Source: Geobacter sp. (GTDB lineage Bacteria; Desulfobacterota; Desulfuromonadia; Geobacterales; Geobacteraceae). Taken from it: 64,000 nucleotides of DNA. The stretch covers positions 62,001 through 126,000 of the forward strand of contig POSG01000003.1 of NCBI GenBank assembly GCA_003314535.1, read 5' to 3'. Under the pieces are notes generated by a model. It was not told the origin of the DNA and made no database searches. It saw nothing but the letters and a program-made list of their open reading frames with translations. Below, in pieces: positions 1 to 9,883 of the stretch (within the stretch, counting starts at the first letter, position 1; every line of letters begins with the position of its first letter). Both the position numbers and the translations under genes were made by a program.

Positions 1-747
1 TACCGGCAGATTGTAACGGACTACATCGAGTCTCCGGTTCGCCAGCAACGCTACCTACCGGACAATAGAGCTGTCCAACTCGACAGCATCGCAAAAAAAA
101 GGGCCGCGCAAAGAAAACTGCTTGAAGGCTCGCAGATCGTACTCGTGGAATACATGAGCTCACTAGGAGATTTGGCTGCGGATGAACTGCCGAACGTGGA
201 CAGCGAGATCGAGGCGCTGGGGAAGTCTCTCGAGAAAGCAGGTTTCGCAGGCGATGCTGACGCAGCCATAAACAAGGAAACCGCATCCGCGGCCGGCAGG
301 ATCGCCATGGTCCTCACAAGGGCGGTTCTCGACCACTGGCGCCAGGACCGGGTCAAAACGATCATAAGGGACACCGACGACAATGTGCAGGCGGTTGTGG
401 CAGGGTTGCGCGAAATCGTTCTCAAGGATTTCAACGCTTCGCTCGACATAGAAGCAGAGGCCGTTAGGATGTACTTCGAGGCGCCGATTGCGTCCGCCGA
501 GAGTCGACATGACACGGACGCCGTACCGCCACTGGCGCGCATCCTCATGCTGGAACACCTGGACCGCATCAAGGAGCGGCGTGAAAGGCTTGACGCCTAT
601 GCCCAGGTGCTGGACAAAATCGGGAAGGGCCACGCGGAGTTATTCAGGAACGTCGACAACCTGGAAGACAAGGCGCTGAAGGAGCGACTGAAGAAGTACG
701 CCAAAGATCTTCAGACACTGTACAAGGCCATTAAGGAATTCAGCTAG
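1..747 (+). CDS. Hypothetical helical protein, 5' end outside window
   Basis: The frame is open from the first base of the window to a TAG stop at 745-747, so this is the C-terminal 248 residues of a longer protein. It is rich in Glu, Lys, Arg, Leu and Ala, with no membrane segment and no motif I recognise, and looks largely alpha-helical. An internal ATG at 145 is available but nothing marks it as the true start, because the frame is already open upstream. The stop codon is part of a TAGTGT repeat element that begins exactly here. The next gene (1047-1457) also encodes a small helical protein of unknown function, so the two may be related in role; that is inference only. Confidence 0.7.
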   Translation, partial: YRQIVTDYIESPVRQQRYLPDNRAVQLDSIAKKRAAQRKLLEGSQIVLVEYMSSLGDLAADELPNVDSEIEALGKSLEKAGFAGDADAAINKETASAAGRIAMVLTRAVLDHWRQDRVKTIIRDTDDNVQAVVAGLREIVLKDFNASLDIEAEAVRMYFEAPIASAESRHDTDAVPPLARILMLEHLDRIKERRERLDAYAQVLDKIGKGHAELFRNVDNLEDKALKERLKKYAKDLQTLYKAIKEFS

Positions 748-860
748 TGTTTGTCCGGAAATTCCGGATTAACACTTTGCTGTTTCCATATTGGAAAGAG
801 GGGATTTTTGTCCTGGCAAGAAACTTTTGCCCGCAAAAGTTGACAGCGAAGGCTGACAAA
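745..860 (+). repeat. TAGTGT-type intergenic repeat with inverted repeats
   Basis: The element begins with the stop codon of the preceding gene. Positions 746-776 form an inverted repeat with 15-nt arms, two mismatches and a 1-nt centre (AGTGTT...TCCGGAA / TTCCGGA...AACACT). Further on, 801-820 (GGGATTTTTGTCCTGGCAAG) closely matches 53153-53173 in another element that also starts with a TAGTGT stop codon. A perfect 9-bp hairpin (AACTTTTGC / GCAAAAGTT) lies at 822-841. The stretch up to 1046 shows no convincing gene; the reading frame running through it lacks a ribosome binding site until 1033-1040. Confidence 0.55.
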
Positions 861-1046
861 ATCAAGGGATTGCGCGGAGGCATACTCTTGTCTGTCGCAC
901 AAGCAATTCCGCAGATTGAAACAGCCAGGGCGACAATCCAGCCTCACCGGATTGGACAGCAAGGGCTGCCCTTTAGGGTGAGGCCGGCGGCCGAATCAAA
1001 AAGCACCCTTTCCGGATGGAAACCAGCTATTGAAAGGAGTGTACCC

Positions 1047-1457
1047 ATGCCCATGTCAGCGGATCAGGCCCTGGAAATTGCAAGGGAATTCCTGGAAATG
1101 TCACATGACCTCAACTCGTACCGGTTCGCCAACTGGAAGAGGCTCACGAAATCCCAGAGACAGAACATGGAAAATGTCGCGTGGGACCTGCTGAACTACT
1201 CGAGCAGCTTCGTCACAGATGCCGTGGGAATCACCCTTGCCGACATGGAGGGCGACCTCAAGACGATCGCCGGCGCGATGGCCGAGGCAAAAAAAGCAGT
1301 CGCAACCATCGAAGAAGCGAAAGATGTCATAAAAGTTGCCACCGCGCTCGTCCAACTGGGAGGCGCACTGGCATCGCGTCAGCCTTCGGCCATCATCCGG
1401 GCTGCGGCAGAAGCATACAAGGCTGCAAAATCAGCCCTCGCAAAGCGCACGTCATGA
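1047..1457 (+). CDS. Hypothetical protein, Ala-rich helical (136 aa)
   Basis: The ATG at 1047 follows a GAAAGGAG ribosome binding site at 1032-1039, so I prefer it over the longer open frame that starts at 747. The product is predicted to be all-helical. Its C-terminal half is rich in Ala, Lys and Ile and could form a coiled coil or amphipathic helix (for example EAKKAVATIEEAKDVIKVAT). There is no signal peptide and no Cys. No family recognised. It follows another unknown gene on the same strand but is separated from it by a repeat element, so cotranscription is uncertain. Confidence 0.65.
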   Translation: MPMSADQALEIAREFLEMSHDLNSYRFANWKRLTKSQRQNMENVAWDLLNYSSSFVTDAVGITLADMEGDLKTIAGAMAEAKKAVATIEEAKDVIKVATALVQLGGALASRQPSAIIRAAAEAYKAAKSALAKRTS

Positions 1458-1785
1458 CCAGGATACCCGACTGTTCATGAAAGCATCTTTGCCGGGGCTG
1501 GACCGTTCAGGCTCCTGCTGAGCTGCGTGAAAAACGATTTCCTGCAAGCATGTTATTCCTGCAGCCGGATCGGCTCTGCCTGATCCCGTATTCCCTCTAT
1601 TTCCACCGGAAGCCACAAGTGGAAATTTTCGCTTAAAATCCCAACCACCTTGAAATAATTACTCCAAAATGCTAAGTTCGATCGTGTAGACACAATCGGC
1701 CGAGTACCCGCGGCGTCTCACGAGAGAACCTGCGAAAATTACCGGCCCACATATTGCCACTTTTCAACCTCAGGGAGACTGGGAA
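1458..1785. other. Intergenic region, 328 nt, one weak hairpin
   Basis: No credible gene is seen. An 8-bp hairpin (ATTTCCAC at 1599-1606, GTGGAAAT at 1619-1626) followed by TTTTC could be a weak rho-independent terminator for the upstream gene. The cysM ribosome binding site AGGGAGA lies at 1772-1778. I found no clear -35/-10 pair and no known riboswitch or T-box pattern. Confidence 0.4.
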
Positions 1786-2754
1786 ATGGAATACTGCGGA
1801 CAAATGCGCAAAGAACAACCTGCGGAGCGTATGACAGAATCGTACTGTTCTCTGGAAAGCGCCATCGGCAACACCCCCATTGTTGAAATAAGAAGCCTCA
1901 ACGAAAATCCAAGGGTGCGGATACTGGCCAAACTGGAAGGCAACAATCCGGGAGGGTCCGTGAAGGATCGTCCGGCCTACTACATGATCGCCAAAGCCGA
2001 GGAGTCCGGCGAACTCACCAGCGGCAAGGTCATCCTTGAAGCCACGTCCGGCAATACCGGCATTGCACTTGCCATGATCGGGGCTTCCCGGAAGTATCGT
2101 GTCAAGCTGGCCATGCCGGCATGCGTTAGCCTCGAAAGGCGGAGCATCCTGGAAGCATACGGCGCCGAAGTGGTCTTGTCCCCGGCCCATGAAGCAACCG
2201 ACGGCGCCATCAGGCTCGCCCACCGCATACTCGAGGAAAATCCCGACGTCTATTACATGCCGAACCAGTACGCCAACGAGAACAATTGCCTTGCCCACTA
2301 CGAAACGACCGGGCCGGAGATCTACGCCCAGACCGAAGGTGAAATCGACGTGTTCATCGCGGGAATGGGAACGGGTGGGACCCTTATGGGCACGGGTCGT
2401 TTCCTGAAGGAAAAAGACAGCCGGATTCAAGTCGTCGGAGTCGAGCCGCGCATCGGGCACAAGATCCAGGGTCTCAAGAACATGAAAGAGGCTATCGTCC
2501 CCAAGATCTACCGGGCCGAGCGCCTGGATGAAAAAATGACCATCGAGGACGAGGAAGCCTTTGAAACGGCTCGATTGCTGGCCATCCGTGAAGGGTTGTT
2601 CGTCGGCATGTCCGGTGGCGCGGCCATAGCCGCAGCATTGCGGAAAGCCGCCGAAATGAGCTCCGGCACCATTGTCACCATCCTGCCGGACAGGGGGGAC
2701 CGCTATCTGAGCACAACCCTGTTCCGGTCGGTATGCGCCTGCTGCCCGCCCTAA
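1786..2754 (+). CDS. cysM: Cysteine synthase B (CysM-type O-acetylserine sulfhydrylase)
   Basis: PLP-dependent beta-replacement enzyme that makes cysteine from O-acetylserine and sulfide or thiosulfate in the cytoplasm. Seen in the sequence: the PLP lysine context PGGSVKDRPAYYMI, the substrate loop EATSGNTGIALAM, the phosphate-binding GTGGTLMGTGRF and the C-terminal ILPDRGDRYLST typical of CysM rather than CysK. The length (322 aa) is slightly above the usual ~300 because of a 15-residue N-terminal extension. ATG 1786 has an AGGGAGA site in front; ATG 1831 is an alternative that would match the family length better. The C-terminus ends in an unusual CACCPP. Followed 31 nt later by a hydrolase gene on the same strand. 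Confidence 0.9.
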   Translation: MEYCGQMRKEQPAERMTESYCSLESAIGNTPIVEIRSLNENPRVRILAKLEGNNPGGSVKDRPAYYMIAKAEESGELTSGKVILEATSGNTGIALAMIGASRKYRVKLAMPACVSLERRSILEAYGAEVVLSPAHEATDGAIRLAHRILEENPDVYYMPNQYANENNCLAHYETTGPEIYAQTEGEIDVFIAGMGTGGTLMGTGRFLKEKDSRIQVVGVEPRIGHKIQGLKNMKEAIVPKIYRAERLDEKMTIEDEEAFETARLLAIREGLFVGMSGGAAIAAALRKAAEMSSGTIVTILPDRGDRYLSTTLFRSVCACCPP

Positions 2755-2785
2755 ACATCACTCCCGGCACCGGAAAAGGACCCAG

Positions 2786-3586
2786 ATGAAGGCACAAATC
2801 AACGGCATATCCCTGTCCTACGAGGACGCGGGGACAGGTCTGCCTGTCGTTCTTCTCCACGGCTTTCCATTGAACAGAAAGATGTGGCGCCCCCAGCAGG
2901 AGGCCCTGATTTGCGCGGGCTTCCGTATCGTCACGCCAGACCTCCGCGGTTTTGGCGAAAGCGATGCCCCGGGCGGCGCATACACCATGTCGCTCATGGC
3001 TGACGATATCGTCTCGCTCATGGATCACCTCGGGATCCGGCAGGCTGTCATCGGGGGAATGTCAATGGGAGGTTATGTGCTCTTCGACCTGCTGGAGCGC
3101 TATCCTGACCGGGCCGCGGCAGCCTGCTTCATCACAACCCGGAGCACCGTCGACGACGAGGAGGTCAAATCGGGCAGACTCGCACTTCTCGATTCAGCCG
3201 GCAAATACGGCAAGGCGGCAGTGGCGGAGTTGTTTGCCCAATCACTCTTCGCCAACGCAACTGCCAGAGAGAAACCGGAACTGATCCGGGAGCTTTGCGA
3301 CATGATGATATCCCTCGACATGCACGGGGTAAAAGGCGCCCTGATGGCAATGCTCCAAAGAAAAGACTACACATCGCTGCTGGAGGGATTCACCATGCCC
3401 AGCCTGGTTATCGGCGCCGAGCAGGACAGCGCCGCGCGATGCAGGGATATCAGGCTCCTGGCCGACAGGCTGCCGCACTGCGAACTGTGCATGATTCCCG
3501 AAGCGGGCCACATGGCAAACCTGGAGAAACCCACGGCTTTCAACGATTGCCTGCTGAAATTTCTCGGGGAAATCCCCGAATGCTGA
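2786..3586 (+). CDS. Alpha/beta-fold hydrolase
   Basis: A 266-residue soluble alpha/beta hydrolase of the 3-oxoadipate enol-lactonase/carboxylesterase type. The oxyanion-hole region reads VVLLHGFPLN, the nucleophile elbow is GMSMGGYV (Ser catalytic) and the catalytic His is in EAGHMANLEKP near the C-terminus; the acid is probably in VIGAEQDSA. Substrate cannot be predicted. It lies 31 nt after cysM with its own ribosome binding site (GGAAAAGGA), so it is probably cotranscribed with it. No signal peptide. Confidence 0.85.
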   Translation: MKAQINGISLSYEDAGTGLPVVLLHGFPLNRKMWRPQQEALICAGFRIVTPDLRGFGESDAPGGAYTMSLMADDIVSLMDHLGIRQAVIGGMSMGGYVLFDLLERYPDRAAAACFITTRSTVDDEEVKSGRLALLDSAGKYGKAAVAELFAQSLFANATAREKPELIRELCDMMISLDMHGVKGALMAMLQRKDYTSLLEGFTMPSLVIGAEQDSAARCRDIRLLADRLPHCELCMIPEAGHMANLEKPTAFNDCLLKFLGEIPEC

Positions 3587-3638
3587 AGTCATTTCTGCGC
3601 ATTTACCCGCACATATACAAGTGGAGGGCCAACTCCTG

Positions 3639-4040
3639 ATGACAGATGATAACAAACCTAAACGGGAAAAACCTCATCGTCCTTCCTCGATGAGGATGCT
3701 GGATATCCTTTTCCGGACTGCGCACATCGGAGTAGCAGGGCTGCTGTTTGGCGGGTTTTTCTTCCATGTTCCGTTCCAGCAGCTCCATTACGTCCATGGG
3801 CTGACAGCCTTAACCGGCTTCGGGCTGCTGACCCTGGAACTGTGCCACAGCCTCAACTGGCCCCACCAGGGGAGGGGAGTGCTGGGGCTCATCCATATCC
3901 TCCCACTGGCCTATATCCATTTCCGGCCGGACCTCGCCGTTCCAATCCTTTGGGTGGTGCTCGTCGCAGGTTGCGTAGGCAGCCACCTGCCGAAACGCTA
4001 CCGCCACTGGTCGATCCTGTACGGCAGGGAAGTGGATTAA
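3639..4040 (+). CDS. Small integral membrane protein
   Basis: 133 residues with about three to four hydrophobic segments (around TAHIGVAGLLFGGFFFHV, LTALTGFGLLTLEL, GLIHILPLAYI and AVPILWVVLVAGCVG), preceded by a charged N-terminus and ending KRYRHWSILYGREVD. ATG 3639 is preferred over GTG 3621 because GGAGGG at 3622-3627 is then an upstream ribosome binding site. Several conserved-looking His residues lie near the membrane segments, but no known family is recognised. Located 52 nt after the hydrolase and 7 nt before the NlpC/P60 gene, so probably part of one operon. Confidence 0.7.
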   Translation: MTDDNKPKREKPHRPSSMRMLDILFRTAHIGVAGLLFGGFFFHVPFQQLHYVHGLTALTGFGLLTLELCHSLNWPHQGRGVLGLIHILPLAYIHFRPDLAVPILWVVLVAGCVGSHLPKRYRHWSILYGREVD

Positions 4041-4047
4041 CCGGAAC

Positions 4048-5034
4048 ATGCCAAAGCACGAATCAAGCGCCAAGGCCGGACCCGTTTCAGACGGCATTCA
4101 TCCCCGGCATTTTCTCCGGACCATCCGTTCAATTCCTTTTATCGTCATCCTTTTGTCACTCTTGGCAGGTAACGCCATCGCCGCGTCAGGCTCAGGCGGC
4201 TTCGCAGTCGCCACATCTTTCGTCCCGGTGTTCAACAGGGCAGATTTTCAAGGTATCTTCGGTGGAAAGGACGGAAAATCCCTCGAACTCGATCGCTGCG
4301 CCCAGATCCGCTCGCTGGAGTTCATAGCCATGCCGGGCACGGCATTCAGCATCGAATCCGTTCCGGATAAAGGCGCTTATCCGTTTTACAGGGTAACTAC
4401 CGAAGACTACCCCTACCGGTCACAAAACGGTCTCTACATAGACGGCAGACTCGTAAAAAGGACATATAAGCAGCCGCAACGCAGAACTCCGAATCTGCCG
4501 CCCAGGGAAACCGTGATCACCAATCTCATCTCCGCTCAAGGAAGCTCCTACGTCTGGGGAGGAAACCGCCGTGCAGGGATACCCGAAATGCTCGAACTCT
4601 ACCCAGTCCCTCCAGGATTCTTGCTCAGCCCTACAGCGATGGACCGCTGGACCCTTGCCGGTCTGGACTGCTCCGGCCTCCTCTACGAGGCCACCGGTGG
4701 CTTTACCCCGAGAAACACCTCTTCGCTGGTCAGGTACGGGGAACCGGTTCCCATCGCAGGAAAAGACGCCGGAGAAATCGCGGCAAGGGTCAAACCCCTG
4801 GACCTTATAGCATGGAACGGGCACGTCATGATCGTCCTTGACGGAGACAGGGTTATAGAGAGCCGGCTCGACTGCAAGGGAAAGAAGGGGGGAGTGGTTA
4901 TCCGCGGCTTGCGGAAAGCGCTCGGGGAACTGTGCGAACGCCGGGTTCCCGTGAACGAATATGCTGAAAACGGTAAAAACGGTGCGCCATGCTTTGTCGT
5001 CCGCAGGTGGTACCCGGGGCAAAGCAGCCGTTGA
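4048..5034 (+). CDS. NlpC/P60-family cell-wall endopeptidase, exported
   Basis: 328-residue protein with an N-terminal membrane or signal segment (about residues 29-48, FIVILLSLLAGNAIAA), so the enzyme probably acts in the periplasm on peptidoglycan peptides. The C-terminal half has the NlpC/P60 signature: catalytic Cys in LDCSGLLYEATGG and His in NGHVMIVLDGDRVIESR. The N-terminal half resembles an SH3-like targeting region, typical of exported family members. It starts 7 nt after the preceding membrane-protein gene. The gene ends convergently with the PilZ gene, 63 nt away, with no obvious terminator between them. Confidence 0.85.
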   Translation: MPKHESSAKAGPVSDGIHPRHFLRTIRSIPFIVILLSLLAGNAIAASGSGGFAVATSFVPVFNRADFQGIFGGKDGKSLELDRCAQIRSLEFIAMPGTAFSIESVPDKGAYPFYRVTTEDYPYRSQNGLYIDGRLVKRTYKQPQRRTPNLPPRETVITNLISAQGSSYVWGGNRRAGIPEMLELYPVPPGFLLSPTAMDRWTLAGLDCSGLLYEATGGFTPRNTSSLVRYGEPVPIAGKDAGEIAARVKPLDLIAWNGHVMIVLDGDRVIESRLDCKGKKGGVVIRGLRKALGELCERRVPVNEYAENGKNGAPCFVVRRWYPGQSSR

Positions 5035-5097
5035 AGTCCGGATGCTCCCGGGTGTCCATACCGAATCACAGCCGAAAAGATCTGTTGTTTCCAGATG

Positions 5098-5832
5098 TTA
5101 CGCCTTGGCAGTTTTGAGTATCCGTGCCACGTGCTCTTTCTGCAGGTAGTCGTGTATAGCCTGCTTACCCTCGGCGCCGAGATCAACGAACTCAACTCCC
5201 ATGCCCGGTGGAAAGGCAATCTTGTTTGGAGCCTCTGGCTTGTTCAGCCATGCGACACGACCCTTGCAGCAGATTTCAACATTCAAGACCGGCAGAACGA
5301 ACTCCATTTCAACCACCGTATCAACAGGCAGGAGCGGACTTGCCTGGAGAAAAAGCCCGCCGGTGCTCACATCGAAAACATTGCAGTCCGATCCGTTGCC
5401 CGTGCCACTGGCGCAGTGAATGCTGAAACGGGACTTGAAACGCGGGGCATTTCTCTTTTCAAGGTTTACGAACTTCTTTATCATGGAAAAGAAAGTCTTG
5501 CGGTCGACCGGCTTGAGCAGAACATCATCACATCCCGCCCTTGCACATCTCTCCACGTTCTCACCTTTGCCCGACACCAGCGTGAGCACAACCGCTATGG
5601 AATGCAATTCAGCGTCATCTTTGACGAGCCTGCAGCATTCAATTCCGTCTATGCCTGGCATGCTTGCCGACATCAACACCAGATCGGGTCTTTCCCGGCG
5701 GATGATCTCCCATGCCATCTCACCGTCATGGCACGTAAACAATCTGGCCCCGGTTTTTCTCAGATAGGTTTTCCCCAGCTCCACTGATATATGATCAGAA
5801 TCCGCCAGCAAAATGCTTGTGTCGGGTCCCAT
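5098..5832 (-). CDS. PilZ-domain protein with degenerate response-regulator receiver
   Basis: 244 residues. ATG 5832 has a strong GGAGGT site 8 nt upstream; the longer frame to 5901 has none. Residues 1-125 form a CheY-like receiver, but the phospho-acceptor Asp is replaced by Ser55 (context LVLMSASMPGIDG) and the acidic pocket reads DSD instead of DDD; the Lys of LLKPVD is kept. Residues 130-235 form a PilZ domain, with RNAPRFKSRF as the c-di-GMP-binding R-x3-R region and DVSTGGLFL as the second motif (D/N-x-S-x-x-G). So it probably senses c-di-GMP without phosphorylation. It lies 173 nt downstream of the ntrX-like gene on the same strand. Confidence 0.85.
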   Translation of the reverse strand: MGPDTSILLADSDHISVELGKTYLRKTGARLFTCHDGEMAWEIIRRERPDLVLMSASMPGIDGIECCRLVKDDAELHSIAVVLTLVSGKGENVERCARAGCDDVLLKPVDRKTFFSMIKKFVNLEKRNAPRFKSRFSIHCASGTGNGSDCNVFDVSTGGLFLQASPLLPVDTVVEMEFVLPVLNVEICCKGRVAWLNKPEAPNKIAFPPGMGVEFVDLGAEGKQAIHDYLQKEHVARILKTAKA

Positions 5833-6005
5833 ATAAAAATACCTCCATGTGAGATCGTTGAAACGCTTGTGCCGCCATTGGCCGGGAAGAGACCCTTCCA
5901 CGGAGCCAACAGGAAATCAATGCCAATACGTTATTATTATTCTATACAACGACTCGTTTAATTGCAATATAATTGAAGATTTTTCTTCTCGAAGATGCCC
6001 GGCAG

Positions 6006-7382
<1,377 letters not shown>

Positions 7383-7429
7383 GATCCATTTCTCGTCGAG
7401 TCAACTACGTCGAATTCCTTTCCAGGCCC

Positions 7430-9682
7430 TTACACGAGCGAACTGGTTGCGGGAAGCTCGATAATGAACCTCGTCCCTTTCGGCTCGTTGTCCTGCACTC
7501 TTATGAAGCCGTGGTGGTCGGCAATTATGGTGTTCACTATCGCCAGGCCGAGGCCGGTCCCCGCTTTCCTGGTGGAAAAGTACGGTTCGAACAGGCGTGG
7601 CTTGTCTTCGGCGGAAATGCCGTGCCCGGTATCCGCCACGGAGAACGTGACCATCCGCAGCTCCGCATTGTAGATGGTCTCGATGTCAATGCTCCCTTCA
7701 CCGTCAAGGGCGGCAACGGCGTTGTCCAGCAGGTTTATCAGCACACGCTTTATCTGGTCACGGTCAAGGAGAATGGGGGGAATCGAACCATCCTCTGCAA
7801 GGCTGAACCGCACCCCACGGTGAGCTTCCTGGTACAGGGTGAGCGCCTCCCTGATTATTTCGTTGAGGTTGTTCGGGTTCAGCTGTGCCGATGGCATCCT
7901 GGCAAAGTTGGAAAACTCGTCCACCAGTGTCTTCAATTCGTCCACCGACTTTATAATCATTTCGGTACATTCGTCAAAAACTTTCTCTTCATCGGAAAAA
8001 CGGTCCAGGTACTTCCTGCGGAGCCTTTGTGCGCAGAGCTTGATCGGGGTAAGCGGGTTCTTGATCTCATGGGCTATTCTTCTGGCCACTTCCCTCCAGG
8101 CGGCCATTCGCTGGGCCTTGATGAGCTGGGTAAGGTCGTCGAAAACCACGACCGTCCCCAGGAATTCGCCATTTTCATCCCTCATGAAAGAGATGTTGAC
8201 CATCAGGGTCAGCTTCCTGTCCTTAAGCCTGATTTCAACCTGCCTGCTGATGGAATCCTTCTTGGAGTTCACCAGATCGCGCAACAGGCCCTTGACGATA
8301 TCCAGCTGGCCGGGCCGGAGCACATCCCGGAAGTGCCTGCCCTTCACTCCATCGGGAGAAATGTTCAGCAGGCGCTCGGCAGAGCTGTTGACCGTGCTCA
8401 GAACACCCGACCTGTCCACGGAAATGACACCTGCAGTAACGTTTCCCAGCACGATTTCCATGTAACGGCGCCTCTCTTCCAACTCCAGGTTGCTCCGGGT
8501 CAATCCTTCGTTTGCTTCCCTGAGCGCCTGCTGGTTGCTCCTTAAGTCTTCCGTCATCTTGTTGAACGAGGCTACCAGCATCCCGATCTCGTCGGGCCCT
8601 TCCCCTTCCAGGTAGACGTTCATGTTTCCCCCGGCCACTTTGTGGGTTGCTTCGGCCAGTTCCCGGATAGGGGTCGAGAGGCTGTTGGCAAGATATATCC
8701 CGAACCAGATGGCAAGAAATATGATCACCATGGTAAACAGGAACAGCGTGAGGATATAACCGCTCCTGATGGGGGACTTGAGAAGCTTGAGCTTGCGGTA
8801 TTTTTCGTAAGCCCCTGAGATGAGTCGCATCTTGCCTACGATAGTATCGGGCACATAGTAAGTGACCGCAACCGCGCCGATGACCCTGCCGGGTACACGT
8901 CCCGAATAGAGCGGCACAATTCCACGGATGAAATCAGCCTTCCCGACGCTGTTCACCAAGGAACGTTCCTTTCCTTCGAGGGCGGCACGTATGTCGGCCT
9001 GGGAAGGCCTGACATACTGGCTCGGGAGCACGTCCGAATGGGCGGCCAGGTCCAGGCTGTCACGACCGGTCAGGAAAACCTCGATCGCTCCAACGCCGTA
9101 TTCCTTGCGTTTCTCGGCGATGAACCCTCCCAGTCTGTGCCTGTTCCCTCCATCCAGGTAACCCCGGTCCCTGAGGTCGACGCTTATCCTGCGGCCGAAA
9201 TGGAGCGCATAGCCGCCGGTATCGCGGTAAGTTGACTGGGCGACCTCCAGGGATTCGTTCAGGGACCATTCGATCTGCCGGTGAAACCAGTTCTTTATGG
9301 TCATGTTGAAAAAACTGGCGGAAACGAAGAACAGTGTCAGGGTGGGCACCAGGGAGAGACCGACGAAAGCGAAGACCAGTTTCCCGCGGAGCCTGGAACC
9401 GAATGGGTTTCTTTTTCTCTCCAGCAGGATGCGGGCAATATTTCGGCAAACCAGGTAGACAAGAAGAACGATCAGGAGAAGGACGATGTTGATCAGCACG
9501 AAGATCAGCACATTCCCCACGTCCGAAACAGCAGGGCCGATGTCGGACAGATGGATCTCAGCCAGGGTGAGGGCCAAGAGCAGCAGGACAGAAACGGCTA
9601 TTATGATGATTTCTTTCCTGCTTTTCTTTGCTTCCAAGGGGCTGAAGCGGTTTTTGCCGTACCGGATTTTCGCTGTCTTCAT
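7430..9682 (-). CDS. NtrY-like membrane sensor histidine kinase
   Basis: 750 residues. The N-terminal region has several membrane segments (around residues 25-45, 55-85, 105-130 and 310-335) enclosing a periplasmic/extracytoplasmic loop. These are followed by a HAMP linker (about 335-385), a PAS domain (about 405-510), a HisKA domain with the phospho-His in RRIAHEIKNPLTPIK, and an ATPase domain with N box LLDNAVAAL, G1 DTGHGIS and G2 GTGLGLAIVNTI. The multi-TM layout plus the NtrX-like regulator immediately downstream support the NtrY family. The signal sensed is unknown. The start at 9682 has only a weak ribosome binding site. A terminator separates it from lpxC upstream. Confidence 0.88.
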   Translation of the reverse strand: MKTAKIRYGKNRFSPLEAKKSRKEIIIIAVSVLLLLALTLAEIHLSDIGPAVSDVGNVLIFVLINIVLLLIVLLVYLVCRNIARILLERKRNPFGSRLRGKLVFAFVGLSLVPTLTLFFVSASFFNMTIKNWFHRQIEWSLNESLEVAQSTYRDTGGYALHFGRRISVDLRDRGYLDGGNRHRLGGFIAEKRKEYGVGAIEVFLTGRDSLDLAAHSDVLPSQYVRPSQADIRAALEGKERSLVNSVGKADFIRGIVPLYSGRVPGRVIGAVAVTYYVPDTIVGKMRLISGAYEKYRKLKLLKSPIRSGYILTLFLFTMVIIFLAIWFGIYLANSLSTPIRELAEATHKVAGGNMNVYLEGEGPDEIGMLVASFNKMTEDLRSNQQALREANEGLTRSNLELEERRRYMEIVLGNVTAGVISVDRSGVLSTVNSSAERLLNISPDGVKGRHFRDVLRPGQLDIVKGLLRDLVNSKKDSISRQVEIRLKDRKLTLMVNISFMRDENGEFLGTVVVFDDLTQLIKAQRMAAWREVARRIAHEIKNPLTPIKLCAQRLRRKYLDRFSDEEKVFDECTEMIIKSVDELKTLVDEFSNFARMPSAQLNPNNLNEIIREALTLYQEAHRGVRFSLAEDGSIPPILLDRDQIKRVLINLLDNAVAALDGEGSIDIETIYNAELRMVTFSVADTGHGISAEDKPRLFEPYFSTRKAGTGLGLAIVNTIIADHHGFIRVQDNEPKGTRFIIELPATSSLV

Positions 9683-9828
9683 ACTTTATCCGAAGTGTTT
9701 TCAGGGAGATTAAATGACCTGCAATTGTATCACTCTATCTGAAGTGACCATTCTTTTCAAGAAGTCTGACAAACTGAATCCGTGAGGCAGGGACCGCATA
9801 ACAAGCGTGACGGCAGGTTTTTTCATGA

Positions 9829-9857
9829 CAAAAAAAAAGCAGCCCGTTCAGGCTGCT
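9829..9857 (-). terminator. Rho-independent terminator of lpxC
   Basis: A perfect 7-bp GC-rich stem (AGCAGCC at 9838-9844, GGCTGCT at 9851-9857) with a 6-nt loop. On the minus strand it is followed by a run of about nine T (A run at 9830-9838). It lies 27 nt after the lpxC stop. Confidence 0.9.
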
Positions 9858-9883
9858 CTCAATGAGGGATTCGAAGAGTGGCG

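Noticed and set aside
747-1046. N-terminal extension of the 1047-1457 gene
   Set aside because: The frame is open but lies in a repeat element with inverted repeats, lacks a ribosome binding site, and the GAAAGGAG site at 1032-1039 marks ATG 1047.
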